A stretch of 64,000 bases of DNA from Magnolia sinica (taxonomy: Eukaryota; Streptophyta; Magnoliopsida; Magnoliales; Magnoliaceae), in contig NC_080575.1 in the NCBI RefSeq assembly GCF_029962835.1, positions 44,878,437 to 44,942,436 on the forward strand, in the 5' to 3' direction. Below, piece by piece: positions 20,726-31,284 of this stretch. Position 1 is the first letter of the stretch; every line of letters starts with the position of its first letter. Position numbers and translations under genes: made by a program. The notes beneath the pieces are model-generated. The model was not told where the DNA came from. It did not search any database and saw only the letters and a program-made list of their open reading frames with translations.

Positions 20726-21950
20726 GCATCAAATGAGAAAGGTCAGGGTGGCACAATTGAGGTCATGAGTACCCAGTAGGCAGAGGACTTGAAAACAAAG
20801 GAAAACAGACGGAGGGAGCATGAGGTAATTTCATTTTTTTTCCTCCTATTCTTGTAATTATTTGTTTGTCTGGTTTAAGTTACTTTAAGCATATGGGTCT
20901 TGGTATTCTTTGCTAATTCTCATTAAACAGAAACATATGCCACGAAAGAAATGCCGAAGATTGGAAGTAGCTTGGGAGATGTTGGAAGATGAAGGTCAAA
21001 CTGGCAATTCAGAGCAGGTCTGTTCAAATGTCTGCACGCATTTGTATAAATACAGAAACATGATACACATTGGCAATTCAGAGCAGGTCTGTTCAAATGT
21101 CCACGCATTTGTATAAATACAGAAACATGATACACATCTGTTGCAATAACTTGTTGGTGATATTACAATGAATTTATTTAATTTAATTAATTAATTAATT
21201 TATTTTTTAAATTGTGTATTTAGAAGGTTTATGATATGAGGTTTGAGTTGAATAAGTAGAAGCAAGGAACGAAACATACCCATCCACAATAGCTTTCCTT
21301 ACCTTATTAAATGCTCTTGTACAAAAGAAAGGGATGTGAGCAATAAAGGTCGTAGGTATTGAATTAAAGATCTCTTAAAAGATTCTAAGCCTGTATGATA
21401 TTAAGGATGAGGATATTGATAGTGTTTTTAATCATTCCCAGCCTTTGCTCTTTATAATTTTGATGAATAACAGTTTGTTATCTGTTTTCTCAGGAAACCT
21501 CTCTTTACAAATATCATGTGGATGAACTTATTCAGGCAAGTATCTATTTTCTCTTATACCTCATGAAAACCTCAGAGAATTAAATGATTGTAATTATATG
21601 GAGATTGATTGAAACTGAAATGTTCTTAATTATGTTTTAGGCAAACCGTGAGATTACTAGGATGGATATATTTCTCTCTCTTGTTCAACTTCTACAAGGT
21701 ACAACAATGGGCGGCATCAGTTCTGGTGGTCAGCCGACTGGTGCTCCTGATGGTGGAGTTCCAGTATTTTCCAACTATCAGAAATCTCCCATGCCACTCC
21801 CAATCAGCTTAGCAGACAGAATGCAGTAATTTTGGCATGTGGGTCTGGTCTGGAATTATTGTGAGTAGGCGACTCATGAGCATCTACAATGACTGGTATT
21901 CCAAATTCCGAACTCAACCTGCTGCAGCCAGCATTTTGGATATTGTAAGT
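20726..21950 (+). pseudogene. Exon-like series of an unrecognised captured or element-encoded gene (right arm)
   Basis: Candidate exons with splice borders are: 20,726-20,824 (acceptor GACAG, donor GAG|GTAATT; basic/charged, but with an in-frame TAG in both arms); 20,931-21,017 (acceptor TTAAACAG, donor CAG|GTCTGT; KHMPRKKCRRLEVAWEMLED); about 21,494-21,535 (ETSLYKYHVDELIQ, GC-type donor CAG|GCAAGT); and about 21,641-21,829 (ANREITRMDIFLSLVQLLQG, ending SLADRMQ and a stop). A following stretch (about 21,832-21,950) encodes SRRLMSIYNDWYSKF up to a GTAAG donor. It could be the CACTA element's second gene (TNPA-like) or captured host exons. No known domain is visible. Confidence 0.45.
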
Positions 21951-22123
21951 TCTTTATAACAGACTGGGAATGTACATGAATATTCTTATTACATATTTTC
22001 CCTTGAGCATCAAGTAGCCATGTTCCTTTTCTAGTTAATGATGGATCATTTTCCTTGTAGGCTTAAGATGGATAAATTGACCTCTCTATGTTACCTTTTT
22101 ACTGATGGTGAAATATCTTACAG

Positions 22124-22268
22124 GTTGTTAAAGAGAACCAGAAGCTTCACAAAGGCTCCAGGGAAATTGAAGCTGATGAATCTTCTACTTTGGCTGACAC
22201 GAATATCTTTCCCGGAGATGTCCTCTGGGTCACAGACACAAAGATCTATGAAAATCGTGATATAGCTG
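22124..22268 (+). pseudogene. Captured exon resembling a plant ubiquitin-specific protease (UBP26-like), right copy
   Basis: Acceptor ...CTTACAG|GTTGTTAAAG and donor AGCTG|GTAATT frame a 145-nt exon. Its protein starts [20 protein letters not shown] and continues with [20 protein letters not shown], open throughout. From memory this matches the ubiquitin-like C-terminal part of plant UBP26-type deubiquitinases, though I could not test it. The next piece (about 22,300-22,470, GTVGSERLAEVVSPLRCETA) is also open but unrecognised. Confidence 0.5.
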
Positions 22269-22867
22269 GTAATTAAGCATCACTACACTATCCAACCTAC
22301 ACAGGCACTGTTGGTTCTGAAAGGCTCGCTGAGGTCGTTTCTCCCTTGAGATGTGAAACTGCCAAAAGAGAGATCAAGAAAGCGTCTATTGTGAAACAAC
22401 AGAAAACAGATAATGCACCAGCAGTAGATCAGCTGATTAAAGAAGAGGAGAGAGAAACTGGAGATACAGGTCTGAAGCCATACTTACAATATCTGAATCA
22501 GAGCAAGGGATATTTCTCCTTGTGAGGCCTATGCCATCTCATGTTTGTGGCTGGACAGATCACACAAAACTCAGGAAGAAAATGCTGCTTCTCTTATATT
22601 TAAATAGAAGCCTCTAACATTTCTCTGTTTGTGTTGAGATTTCAAGTCTCTTGGACTGAGGGAGAAAACCAATCTCAGTTTTTCTTCTTTCTTTTTCATT
22701 TCTTCCTGTTTTTTCATGTTTTATGGATTGGGATTCCAAGTCTATTTGACTGAGAATTGAAGACTCTTTCTGGGTTTTCTTGGGTTTTATTTGAGAGGAA
22801 AAACCCATTAAAATATTGTAGCTAATGTTGTGGATCTGACTAATTATGCACAGGTTTATGAATGGGT

Positions 22868-23345
22868 TAAAATAAATGATTAAGCCTCTGAGAACTGAGG
22901 TTAAAAAGTGAATTTAGCCTCAGTTGATACTAACAAAGGCTAAATCCATCTTTAGTCTCAGTTTTGCCTCAGTTACCTAAACTGAGACTACAACTCCCGT
23001 GGCTAAAGGCTTTAGCCTCGGTTGTTGAGAACTGAGGTTAAAAATAGATTTAGCTTCAATTGGAGGCAACTGAGGCTAAAATTTGGATTTAGTCTCAGTT
23101 GGAAATAATGGAGGCTAAAATTTTGATTTAGCCTCATTTAGAGAAAACTGAAGCTAAAAAGGTTCTTTTAGCTTCACTTGAAGAACCGAGGCTATAAAAG
23201 TCATTTTAGCCTCAGTTGTTAAAACTAAGGCTAAAGCCTTTAGCCACGGGGGTTTCAACCTCGGTTTAGATAACTGAGGCTAAAGGCTTTAGCCTCAGTT
23301 TTTAACCTTTTTAGCCACAGTTTTGAATTGAGGCTAAAGCCCTAT
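22868..23345 (-). repeat. CACTA subterminal repeats (right arm)
   Basis: This is the mirror of 14,208-14,820, with the ACTGAGGCTAAA motif in both orientations and without the 136-bp duplication. Confidence 0.85.
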
Positions 23346-23358
23346 TTTCTTGTAGTGT
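23346..23358 (-). mobile_element. CACTA-type terminus, mirror copy
   Basis: TTTTCTTGTAGTG is the exact inverse of CACTACAAGAAAA at 14,191. The neighbouring bases (TGA before the left end, TCA after the right end) are themselves mirrored, as expected from duplication by inversion rather than from a 3-bp target duplication. Confidence 0.85.
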
Positions 23359-23689
23359 CAATCAGCTACAAATCTAAAAGATGGAAGAGATTTTTGAGTC
23401 TGTCCATCTTGGGTTAGATTTTGAAGCCCAAGTGAATACGGCCTGGGCATGGATTTTGCAAAATTTCACACTATTAATGCCCAATCCAATGATCAGAACT
23501 AGCCCATTCTATTTATGTCCTTAATACTCAGGGTTGGGCTCAATTAATATATGGGCTAGGCCCAATACTGCTTGACTCGGATTTGCGACAGGTCCAAAAA
23601 GCCAATGGTTTGGATGAGTGAGTCATGGGCCTAACTTGCACAAGTTGAAACATGGTCATACAATGGGAATTAAGATGAATTTAATGGAT

Positions 23690-23910
23690 CGTGGTTGATC
23701 TTACCGATTTGCGAGAAGCAGATAGAGCTGAGGGGGGCCTTAAACCAGTTTAGCTGGATTTCAAGGGAACTATTTGTATAAGGCATCAGGATGCCATTGT
23801 TCACCCAAAAGAATGGCTAGAGAGTCATCGCTTCGGCGACTGCAAAATTAACTCCATGATTGAATGTGGCGTCCTTCTGAAGGTATGGATTGAGAAAGGG
23901 AAGAACTAAC
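23690..23910 (+). pseudogene. Unrecognised gene fragment (P2 right arm)
   Basis: This is the mirror of 13,639-13,857. It starts GTGGTTGATCTTACCGATTT and is interrupted by an in-frame stop at CAGTTTAGCTGG. The family is unknown. Confidence 0.4.
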
Positions 23911-24053
23911 CACCTTGCTGTAGAAAAAGAAAAAAAAAATTGAATGAGTATGAGAAAATGTGGAGCCCATTAGAACAACAATTTGAACCACTAAACCATG
24001 GACCTAACTCATTAAAAAAAAAAAAAAAAACAATGGAAGATATTTTTCAATAC

Positions 24054-24324
24054 TGAGGACATCAACCATGAGCAGCCCATTCGAGTATCGGCCGGTGGGC
24101 TGGTGGAAGTATGTCTCACCATATGGAAGTTTAGCGATGGGCGAAAAGGAGCCGAGATTGTCTTCACGGATAAGGTTTCCGGTATCTGAGATCGAGTCGC
24201 CGAAATTGTATATAGCTTGGAAGCTACAATCCATGGCTTGAGCAGCACATGGAAGATTTAGAAGAAAAATAACACTAAATGTGAGTATAATCAAGGAGAG
24301 TGATTGATTTGTAGGTGCAACCAT
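24054..24324 (-). pseudogene. GDSL esterase/lipase first exon, better-preserved copy (P2 right arm)
   Basis: The ATG at 24,322-24,324 opens a 271-nt exon (MVAPTNQSLSLI...). It has a hydrophobic signal peptide cleaved near CAAQAMDC, then FQAIYNFGDSISDTGNLI, which carries the catalytic Ser of GDSL block I, then PIAKLPYGETYFHQPTGRYS. This is the N-terminal pattern of plant GDSL esterase/lipases (SGNH hydrolases of about 370-390 residues, secreted). A donor-like CTCA|GTATTG closes the exon. After that only a short intron piece and an A/T homopolymer remain, and the later catalytic blocks are missing. An upstream ATG at 24,358-24,360 is in frame, but 24,322 fits the signal peptide and the mirror copy better. 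It is a captured exon with its own promoter and faces inward into the palindrome. Confidence 0.85.
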
Positions 24325-24388
24325 TGTAGGAGAAGAGAGGCTGTATGTGTTTGTATGCATGTGACATGGTTACTCTAAAATAGTCTGA

Positions 24389-24396
24389 TATTTATA
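24389..24396 (-). promoter_or_regulatory. TATA box of the right GDSL copy
   Basis: TATAAATA on the minus strand lies 65 bp upstream of the ATG, conserved with the left copy. Transcription from it would run leftwards through the right arm, the loop and into the left arm. Confidence 0.6.
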
Positions 24397-24477
24397 CATA
24401 ATAGAGGAATTGTAGTTTCGGTTTGAATAGTAGTCTTTTGAGTTTTTACATGGATTATGCGGAAGCCTTTTGCATGG

Positions 24478-24840
24478 AGTTCCTGCACAAGGATGCTGGG
24501 TGGGGTTCACCAAGATATTTGTGAGAAATCCATACCGTTCATACGATTTTATAGTTCATTTTAGGACATAAGACCAAAAAATATGTGTATCCAAAACTTA
24601 AGTGGGTCACACGATAGGAAACAGTGGGGATTTGGTGTGAATCATCGAAGCATTCTTGGGGCCATAAAATTTGTGTCAGGAAATGTTTTCGGTATTTTCA
24701 TTTCATCCCCATGGTAATAACCTTATAAACGGTTGGAATGGCAAATTCTACCATCGAAAAATTCTTGGGGGCCACGGAAGTTTACTCAGTACGATAAGAG
24801 TGTACTGAGTAACTCAGTACGCAATCCGATTTCGACGCCG
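24478..24840. mobile_element. Two half foldback elements joined at the outer edge of P2
   Basis: 24,478-24,747 is one half of the element seen whole at 7,518-7,991 (starts GTTCCTGCACAAGGATG). 24,748-24,840 is the end of a different foldback type (ACTCAGTACGCAATCCG), like the one at 2,883-3,406. The join marks the right outer breakpoint of the palindrome. Confidence 0.6.
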
Positions 24841-24852
24841 GATGGCCTGAGA

Positions 24853-25320
24853 AAGCCCTTTCGCAAGAAGTTAGGTGGGGCCCACCGTTATGTTTGTGAG
24901 AAATCCACCCTGTTCATCCATTTTGCTAAATAATATTAGGACATGGGCAAAAATGAAGCAGATCGAAAACTGTGGGCGCATGATAGGAAAAAGTAAGGAT
25001 TAAACTTCTATCGTTGAAACGTTTGTGGGGCCATGGATGCTTTGGATCAGGCTAATATTTTTGTGTTTTCAGTTCATCCAAGTAAGAATGACCTTATGAA
25101 CAGTACGGATGGAATATGAACATGACGGTGGACCACATGGAGGCTTTAATGGCGGGCATTTCCCTACTCACCTTTTCTGGTCATTAGTGCCACTTTAGTT
25201 TTGGATCTGCCTCATTTTTGGTCCCATGTCCTCAAATTATCTAGAAAAACGTATCAACAGGGTGGATTTCTCACAGAGATCATGGTGGGCCCTAGTTAGC
25301 TTTCCGTTGCAGGATTTGCG
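24853..25320. mobile_element. Foldback-family repeat
   Basis: It begins GAAAGCCCTTTCGCAAGAAG and GTGGGGCCCACCGTTATG, and ends GATCATGGTGGGCCCTAG with TTGCAGGATTTGCGGGC, so the ends are inverted. Inner blocks (CTTTGGATCAGG, ATGACCTTATGAACAG, TGGATCTGCCTCATTTTTGG) are those of the family. Confidence 0.6.
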
Positions 25321-27189
25321 GGCAAGGAGTGTTCTTAGTGTTTGCCTATGGGATTCGCGTGTTTCAAGAGCTTTAATTTTTGAACCAAGTTGAGCGGTTT
25401 TAGGCACTTTCTTGGTTTGTCACCTGCGAGGGGCCTCGAGCCCAATGAGGTGGACGATCCTCTATAGTTTCAGACTTAATGGAACTACGATGAGCGGTTT
25501 GGATCTATTTTGGTATGTCAGGGTGATTCTTGGGAGAGCCAACCCCCGATGTGTTCTGGTCTTACTTAGGTTTAGCTATGTTTGCGATATCATTCCCTCA
25601 CGATTTGTGAAAGTAGCCGTTCAACCCTGTTCATCCTTAGTTTATGGGGCTTCGCATGCTTGCCCATATCATAAAAAAATTCTAATATTTCACATATATT
25701 GCCACCTTCACGTACACAACTATGGTATCTTCTATCTCATCATTTTCTTTGTATTAAATCTGTAGAGAAATTCCAATGTGGTGTTACACAGTTATTTGTC
25801 ATGAAAGATTAACTGAGCCACGGGCAGGAAAAAGTAAAATGACTACTTCGTCATGAAAGCCATTCATTCTCCCTAATAAAATGATAACATTTCCCTTTCA
25901 ACATATCCCACATATGGCAATTCGCTTATAAACCACCCAAGTGAAATTGATAATTTTACTCTTTTTCTGCCGAGCTTCAAAACTAACACCTAAATTTTCA
26001 TTGGACCTCATTTGCCATTGTAAACAATTTGCATCATATCCATTGTGGTGTGTAATTGCAAGATGGGTTATCCAAGTGGGCCCCACTCATTGAGAGTTGG
26101 GATGTGGTGATTATAAGGCAACCGACTGCTGATTACTCTGATAGTTTCAGAACTACATGAGCAGTTTTCTCATGCGGTTTGATAACCACCATGGTTGTTT
26201 TTTATATATAGAATGTGCCAAGGACTCATGAAAATAATGACAGAGTGAAAACTGATAAATTTCGAGCACCAATTCCTGTTGTAAGAAATCAATTGTGAAG
26301 GAGAAGAAGTCGGATTCCATCAGTGTCACACGATTTACCGTGTGGATCTTGCATAAAGAAAGGTGTTCCTTTATACATCTTCCTATGCCAGTGAAAGTGG
26401 TGTGACCTTCTTCCTGTGATGTAAGACGCATTCGAAAAAATCTAACATTTGAGCCTTCGTCTTCCACTGTCGTTGGATCCGAGAAATCGCTTTCAGGTAC
26501 ACAATTTTCTAAAATGGTGCAAATAGATTGAGTTGTTCGTTGAGGGCCAGATCAAATGCATGAAATAAGACAATTCACATCTTCATAAAATTGAAAATAT
26601 TGGGTTGATGGTTTCAATCTCCATCGTTTTCCACCACGTGTTCCCATTTGGAATGGAGTCATTAAATCCTTACATTGTTCGCATACTTGGAGACATTGTA
26701 TAAATCCAAAAACCAAACTCTAATTTGAGTACTACTTGTCTCCTTAGGTGCATCTAAGTCTTTTCACTTTCATATTCCATAATGACCATAAGCAAGTGGG
26801 TGGTTGTAGTGGGCCCATCTATATATAAACTGAACCTAACTATTACATTTTCAAGGTAGTCTGTTAGATCATAAACTCATTGTTGTCATAAGAAATTTTT
26901 GTACATGTTAGTAAAAAATATGATGTTCGCTTATATCCCACTCATTAAAATTCGGGTGAAAAATATACATTTGGATTTAGATTGTTAGACTTCATGCGAC
27001 CCATTAAATTATCATTATTGACACGTATATATTTATTCATTGAATTATATTGAGATTTTTTGATACTTGAGTTTATATGTATGGATGTGATTATTTCATG
27101 ATTATGTATGCACATATATATTCAGATTAACCATTATTATGATGAAGCATGACCAAAATTTGTCAATAGTGATGTTACTATTGGACAAT
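25321..27189. other. Region without a recognised gene
   Basis: Open frames at 25,412-25,765 (plus) and 26,153-26,467 (minus) have no family I recognise. The first runs through sequence similar in style to the foldback repeats. 26,250-26,720 looks like weak, possibly decayed coding or UTR sequence with no domain. From 26,850 on the DNA is AT-rich and featureless. Confidence 0.4.
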
Positions 27190-27625
27190 GCTCTATGAGC
27201 CCTGACATGATGTATGCGTCTTATCCACGCTGTCCATTTATTTTTTTCAAGTCATTTTAGGGAATGATCCCAAAAGATGAGACAGATCCAAATATAAGGT
27301 AGACCACACCATAAGAAAACAATGTTGATTGAATGTCTATCATTAAAAAAATTCTAGGGCGCATTGTAATGTTTATTTGCCATCTAACCTGTTGACTAGG
27401 TCACATTAACTTGGATGAAGGTAAAACACAAATATGAGCTTCATTCAAAACTTTTGTGGCCCCCAAGAAGTATTTAATGGTCAGTGTTTAATCACCACTA
27501 GTTGATTCCTATGTTGTAGTTCACATGAGAGTTTGATATACCTCAATTTTGGGTTCATGCCCTAAATTTATTTAGAAAAATGGATGAATGACATTGATAA
27601 AACACATATATCATGATGGGGTCCT
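27190..27625. mobile_element. Foldback-family repeat
   Basis: It starts GAGCCCTGACATGATGTATG and ends ATATCATGATGGGGTCCTGA. The interior carries TTATCCACGCTGTCCATTTA, its partner ATGACATTGATAAAACACAT, and ATCTAACCTGTTGACTAGGT. Confidence 0.6.
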
Positions 27626-28411
27626 GACGCAGGGATGAACATGATGAGGTTGATCACCGTCTTCCTCAAGGATAACTACTCCGAATTCACGAAGCTTCTC
27701 TGGACTCCTCACAGAGACTTCTCGAATCCACGAGGAAAAAAAAGAAAAGAAAAATAGAAATAAATTCTATAAAATTCGTAATTTGATTGATGAATCTCTA
27801 ATTTGTCTCCTCACACCATTAATAAAGAAAAAAATAAACCAAAATTCGTAATTACCAAAGATATCAAAATTCTAACTCTAATACAAATCTTAATTCTAAT
27901 AAAACTTTTATAAAGCCTAATTTCTAAAAATAAAAATTTCAAATAAACTTTTGCTAGAAGAATCCTAGCATAATTACAAGTTATTTCTAAAAAGGAGGAA
28001 AATCAAAAACTCTAAAAATAGAAAAATATTAAAAATTTTGGAATTACTAAAAATAGTAAATATTTTATTTAAAAAATTCATTTTTGAGATGAAAGTGCGC
28101 GTTTTCTGATGAAACGGACAAATGCGACCTACCATGTGGGTCGGTTTACCTTAGATGGCCCGTTTCAGTAAAGATTGATAGGTTGTGTGCCCCATAACGA
28201 TACCCAGATCAATAGTTACGGTCAATTTACGGTCCACCTTTTGACCCAACCATGTCGGTAGCACTGTCTGTAGCTAATGGCTAGCTGACATAGTCAGTAG
28301 GCAATCCCCACCCCACTCATTCATCCCGTGCTAACCTAAACTTAATAATATTAGAAAAAATTCAAATATAAATGGTCTTTAATAGATTAATTGATAACAA
28401 GCTACAGCAAA
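27626..28411. other. AT-rich region, possible old LTR remnant
   Basis: 27,630-27,740 (GATAACTACTCCGAATTCAC, TCCTCACAGAGACTTCTCG, then a purine run) has the style of an LTR leader from a plant retroelement. It is followed by about 340 bp of AT-rich DNA. No coding sequence and no matching second LTR are in the window, so the family is unassigned. Confidence 0.3.
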
Positions 28412-28434
28412 ATGGTAGGTGAGGAACAGTTGTG

Positions 28435-28560
28435 CTTCAGGAACGGCTTAAAACCGTTCCTAAATGAGGCGTCGCAAAGATAGGAACGGTTCAGAACCGT
28501 TTTGGGTACCATTTCAAATTTTAGAAACGGTTTAAAACCGTTCTAGGGCCAATGGTCAGA
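28435..28560. repeat. Subterminal palindromic motifs, left end
   Basis: Three inverted motifs follow one another: GGAACGGCTTAAAACCGTTC, GGAACGGTTCAGAACCGTTT and GAAACGGTTTAAAACCGTTC. Such spaced hairpin motifs are typical just inside DNA transposon termini. Confidence 0.65.
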
Positions 28561-28746
28561 CCTAGAATCAATTTTAAAATGTTGCCAACAGTCAAATTTT
28601 AGGATGGAATTTTAGGAACAATAAACCCTGATAAACACACGAAATTTAGGATCAAGGGAAATAAATTAACAGAAGTTTATTGCATTCCATCAAAATAGAG
28701 ATTAATCCAAAGAAAAACATAAGAAAATAATGTGCTTGAAGATGTT

Positions 28747-29570
28747 TCATTGCAAAATCAAATTTACAAAAAGCTCCAAATAACTTATCAAATAAGAATA
28801 ACTTACTTTCATAATCTTATGAAAATGATCTAGCCATACTCTCGGAATCATTATGAAAAATGACACTTTTGATTCTGTGATTTCGCCATAGGCAGCATGC
28901 TCCTTTGCTACAGCGACCAATTGAGCACTTGTGCATGCTTTTAATCCTTTAAGATGATTACCTAACAATAAGAATCCTTTCTTTGATAGTTCTTATCTAT
29001 ATGGGCTGCTACAATTACCAAAGTCAGAGGCCAATCACTTGGTGTGAACAGATTCCCTTGAGAAGCAGTAGTCAAAGCCACCAATGCACTCAATCATCTT
29101 TGACCTGATATCCTTCAGTATCTACCTTCAATTAAAAATTGCATGCCAATGCTTCAAAGAAAGTTGGTCTAGACAGTGGCTGTACTGTCAGTGACTAGGC
29201 TGAAACTCAGTTATTTGTAGCTGCATAATTCAGAGTTGGCTTCCACTGATGGAGCCTATTCAATTTCGAGACTAAAGAAAGTCGAGATCAAGCAGCAGTC
29301 AAACAGATAAGTTTGGTAAAAAGATCAGGGAGACCGAAGCAGAATAATTATATGATAACAATATTCCTTCGTATGTCACGAGGGCTTTGGCAAGACTCAA
29401 GCTTCCTAGTTATCTCATGCAAGTTGCTAGATTCATTGATTTTAGTTTAGAGAATAAAAAGAAACCCGAGGAAAAACAAACCTCCAAGAATCCACCACTT
29501 TCCTCATTCTCCATGAGATGATTTGAATACATCCAGCATCCATGAGCAGATATCACAGTGCCAAGCTACA
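28747..29570 (-). pseudogene. Unrecognised exon-like fragments
   Basis: Minus-strand stretches read like protein: LKGLKACTSAQLVAVAKEHA (about 28,890-28,960), ASQGNLFTPSDWPLTLVIVA (about 29,010-29,070) and MENEESGGFLEV (about 29,480-29,520). I cannot name the gene or genes. By context they are further captured exons. Confidence 0.3.
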
Positions 29571-30471
29571 ATCAACAATCGTATATGTAAAGCTGAAAAT
29601 GGCTTGAATATTGTATTCAGCTTCAATGGAATTCATTTACCATTTTCGAACTAGACGTTGCACGTACAAATCCATTCTATTATCTAGATAATAAATACAT
29701 ATGAATATCGCAATGCTACTAAAAAAAAAGGGCCTGACTGAATGCATACTCTTACAGAACAAAGAGAATGAAGAGCAGGACATACCGCAAAATAGACAAT
29801 GACTAATGCGAAAGTCCACCTACAGATCAGTTATCATTAAATTAGGAGAAGATCCTTATCTACAAAGCATCTGACTTTGAATTTAGTTCCATTTCATATA
29901 AAACTAAAAGAAATATATACATATAATACTCGAAAAAATACAATCGGGTTTCATATAGACTTGAAAAAAGGGAAAAAAAAAACTCGAATTGGTCTGAACT
30001 TGGTTGCCTTGACTCAACCTGGCTAGTCAACGAAGGAAAACAAATAAAAATACAAAGGAATGATTACCTTCAGCAGCTCTAACATAGGAAGTTGCATTTC
30101 AAGTGGAGTTGAAATACATTTTGAAAGACAAAAACCAAAATCTGCAATGAAAGACTTTAAAATAGTTTTTGAAAGACATACTCAATTCAATGAAGTCTGT
30201 CAAGCAGAGGAAGAGCTCCACCACGATCCAAAAGTACCCTTCATTGGACAGTGGTAAGTGGGGAAAAAATTGAAGGGCTTGCAAAATGGAAGATAAAATA
30301 ATAAAACAGTGTCACCGCCCATTTCTCGTCATCTGATCATGGTGATATTGGTGGACCCTGGTGTTCAACAGGTCACCACAGTCATGAAGCAATAGAGCTA
30401 CAAGAAACCTCAACATATCCAGTTCCTTCTTCAACCTTAGCTTACCAAAAGTGAGGCAATAAGCAACATAC

Positions 30472-30791
30472 CTTGTAACGAGAAGGTAGACTACACATTA
30501 GTTTGATGCATATGCAAAGGCCAGTAACTGTAGCCATACTGCAATGTTCAACCGTAGGAGTGAATGTGACCCTGTTTTAGAAACCAGGGTTTCATTCTTT
30601 TAGCACACCAACAATGAAAAACATGTCAACAAACATGATTGAAAATGCAGTGTAACTACAGGACAACTTAAAAGCAGCATAAGCCATGGACTTGCCTAAC
30701 ATGACTTTGCTCATCATTCACCTCAACTGCATCTTCTGTAAGCACTTTCAATTCCTCAAGAGAATAAGGATGTTTTGAATCTTTGATATCT
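30472..30791 (-). pseudogene. AE7/MIP18-family (DUF59) gene fragment, two exons
   Basis: MIP18-family proteins (plant AE7, yeast Cia2) act in the cytosolic iron-sulfur assembly complex. Two consecutive exons are visible. The first, 30,696-30,791, reads RDIKDSKHPYSLEELKVLTE and on to DEQSHVR. The second, 30,472-30,571, reads [20 protein letters not shown] and on to SLPSRYK, with donor AAG|GTATG. The Cys in EHCSMAT is the family's reactive Cys. The intron between them starts with a GC donor (AG|GCAAGT) and ends CAG, and it joins the reading frame correctly. The last family exon (DIRVAPGTH region) is not found downstream, and the N-terminal exons are also missing. Part of a real gene copied with its intron, not a processed copy. 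Confidence 0.8.
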
Positions 30792-31116
30792 CTAAACATG
30801 ATTTAAGATTGTTATGGAAAAACATTCTCATCCCACAAACATTACATACATGCATAGTCAGGCAGATAGACAGAGACAGGGCTCTATAACTCAACCAATA
30901 CTGCAGCCTAAATGATGGAAAGTTGTTGCATTTAGATGACTAAAGCATAACATCCAGATAAACATTATGACCAAGGAATACAATGAAAGGAGAAAGGATA
31001 ATTTTGTAGAGAGAATAACAGATATTAAGACCAGGGGAGATATTACAAATAATCACCTGTCATTGGAAAAAAAATTATTCTTCAAGAATCAATTGAATGA
31101 CAGCATTATGACTTAC

Positions 31117-31182
31117 CAACACTGTGCCAACACCTGCTTTGGCAATGGCAGTCTTGAGCAACTCAAGGCCTTCTTTATTCTC
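31117..31182 (-). pseudogene. Enolase exon fragment
   Basis: A 66-nt stretch between acceptor TTAATCAG and donor TTG|GTAAGT encodes ENKEGLELLKTAIAKAG. This is the well-conserved enolase stretch that normally precedes YTGKVVIGMDVAASEF. Enolase is the glycolytic 2-phosphoglycerate dehydratase. No other enolase exon is seen, so this is a captured fragment. Confidence 0.65.
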
Positions 31183-31284
31183 CTGATTAAGATTAGAACA
31201 TAAAACATACCAAGTTTAGGCCAGATTAAATTTCCACTTCCAAAAATAAAAGAAAATATAAGAGGTCTTTTATGTATGTGTTAC

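Larger units (their letters stand above)
18988..24747 (-). repeat. Palindrome P2, right arm
   Basis: This is the reverse complement of 7,715-8,444 joined to 13,538-18,505, without the copia element. It has a 133-bp tandem duplication (19,909-20,174) that is single in the left arm. Outer edge: the match fades at CCTTATAAACGGTTGGAATG (about 24,722-24,741), the middle of a foldback element. Confidence 0.95.

Noticed and set aside
14191-23358. Calling this stretch one complete 9.2-kb CACTA transposon
   Set aside because: Arm similarity extends well beyond both termini and the flanking bases are mirrored, so the two ends are one terminus copied by inversion.
25412-25765. 117-codon plus-strand frame
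   Set aside because: No recognisable family. The sequence has the style of the surrounding foldback repeats.
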